Of a DNA stretch of 6,281 nucleotides, positions 5,963-6,281 are shown piece by piece; within the stretch, counting starts at the first letter, position 1; each line of letters starts with the position of its first letter. Both the position numbers and the translations under genes were made by a program. The stretch is taken from contig JAUCGD010000191.1 in the NCBI GenBank assembly GCA_030377945.1, forward strand, positions 1-6,281, given 5' to 3'. Under the pieces are notes generated by a model. That model was not told where the DNA came from, made no database searches, and saw nothing but the letters and a program-made list of their open reading frames with translations. The stretch is from Desulfobacterales bacterium HSG17. GTDB taxonomy: Bacteria > Desulfobacterota > Desulfobacteria > Desulfobacterales > Desulfococcaceae.

Positions 5963-6281
5963 ACGTTCCTCCTTGTGAATTGTTAATTCATAATAATTTT
6001 CGACATTTTGGTATAAAATTATAGTAAATTGTAATCTTACTCTGAATGTAACAAATTCTGAAAATCGTACATTATCCCTTCCTGGCGGATGCAACCAAAC
6101 TTCCATTGAAGGAATAATTCCTCTAATTGCATTTCATGTTTCACTCGTGATCTTTAAAAAAATCGGTTTAACACAATATCTTAATAATAAAAGTTATAAA
6201 TGTTTAACAACTATGTATTTTAAATATTTCAGATAATAAAAGTTTTGAGATTGAATAAACGATGTTTGGCAATTATCATCG
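5963..6281 (-). other. AT-rich leader region of the octaheme operon, no gene seen
   Basis: This 319-nt stretch contains no convincing coding sequence on either strand. It holds the ribosome binding site AAGGAGG (5968-5974) and a candidate promoter (6018-6046). It also has two copies of ATAATAAAAGTT 49 bp apart (6184-6195 and 6233-6244) and, at the window edge, CGATG and CATCG as a 5-bp inverted repeat (6260-6281). The repeats may be operator-like or simply products of AT-rich sequence. No upstream gene boundary is visible inside the window. Confidence 0.5.
6018..6046 (-). promoter_or_regulatory. Candidate sigma-70 promoter for the cytochrome operon
   Basis: On the minus strand a perfect -10 hexamer TATAAT (6023-6018) is preceded, after 17 bases, by TTCAGA (6046-6041), which matches the -35 consensus TTGACA at four of six positions. 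Transcription would begin near 6010, leaving a leader of about 48 nt before the ATG at 5962. The background is AT-rich, so chance matches are common. I found no convincing sigma-54 site (GG-N10-GC) here. Confidence 0.35.

Noticed and set aside
5963..6106. N-terminal extension of the octaheme cytochrome to an ATG at 6106.
   Set aside because: The extension puts 48 non-signal residues before a clear lipoprotein signal, and it overlaps the AAGGAGG ribosome binding site and the candidate promoter.
1..6281. tRNA, rRNA, CRISPR array or riboswitch.
   Set aside because: I saw no spaced repeats, cloverleaf-like segments or conserved RNA motifs on either strand by eye.

Overview
The window looks like a piece of an AT-rich genome from an anaerobic, cytochrome-rich Gram-negative bacterium. 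A Desulfobacterota (Desulfobacterales-like) host is my best guess. That rests only on gene content: several multiheme c-type cytochromes, a NosR/NapH-type polyferredoxin and a FdnI/HydC-type cytochrome b. No marker gene fixes the taxon.

All convincing genes lie on the minus strand, so the biological order runs from the right edge to the left. From 5962 down to 3154 is a three-gene cytochrome module. It holds an octaheme c-type cytochrome, probably a lipoprotein (4688-5962), a triheme c-type cytochrome with a C-terminal membrane anchor (3987-4670), and a five-helix di-heme cytochrome b (3154-3990). The genes are 17 nt apart or overlap, as in an operon. A 173-nt gap with an imperfect hairpin follows. 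From 2980 to 567 is a two-gene copper/iron-sulfur module. It holds a small membrane-anchored cupredoxin with a complete CuA ligand set (2483-2980). Overlapping it by ATGA is a 639-residue fusion of a second complete CuA domain with a NosR/NapH-like membrane polyferredoxin (567-2486).

The left 566 bases hold no intact gene that I can support. Positions 373-556 are a roughly 180-bp element with near-perfect 21-bp terminal inverted repeats, MITE-like and with no coding capacity. Positions 12-352 hold a decayed, frameshifted remnant of a Gx transporter / heptaprenyl diphosphate synthase component I gene. The right 319 bases are a leader region with a plausible sigma-70 promoter and a strong ribosome binding site for the octaheme gene.

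Working model (inference): the cytochrome b and triheme c proteins form a quinone/cytochrome c exchange complex of the kind called Cbc in Geobacter. It passes electrons to or from the octaheme lipoprotein. The two CuA domains and the polyferredoxin add a copper-based periplasmic relay, connected across the membrane to cytoplasmic-side [4Fe-4S] clusters. No heme-copper oxidase subunit I, NosZ or other recognisable terminal enzyme is present in the window. The CuA centres therefore have no obvious partner, which is the most interesting feature here.
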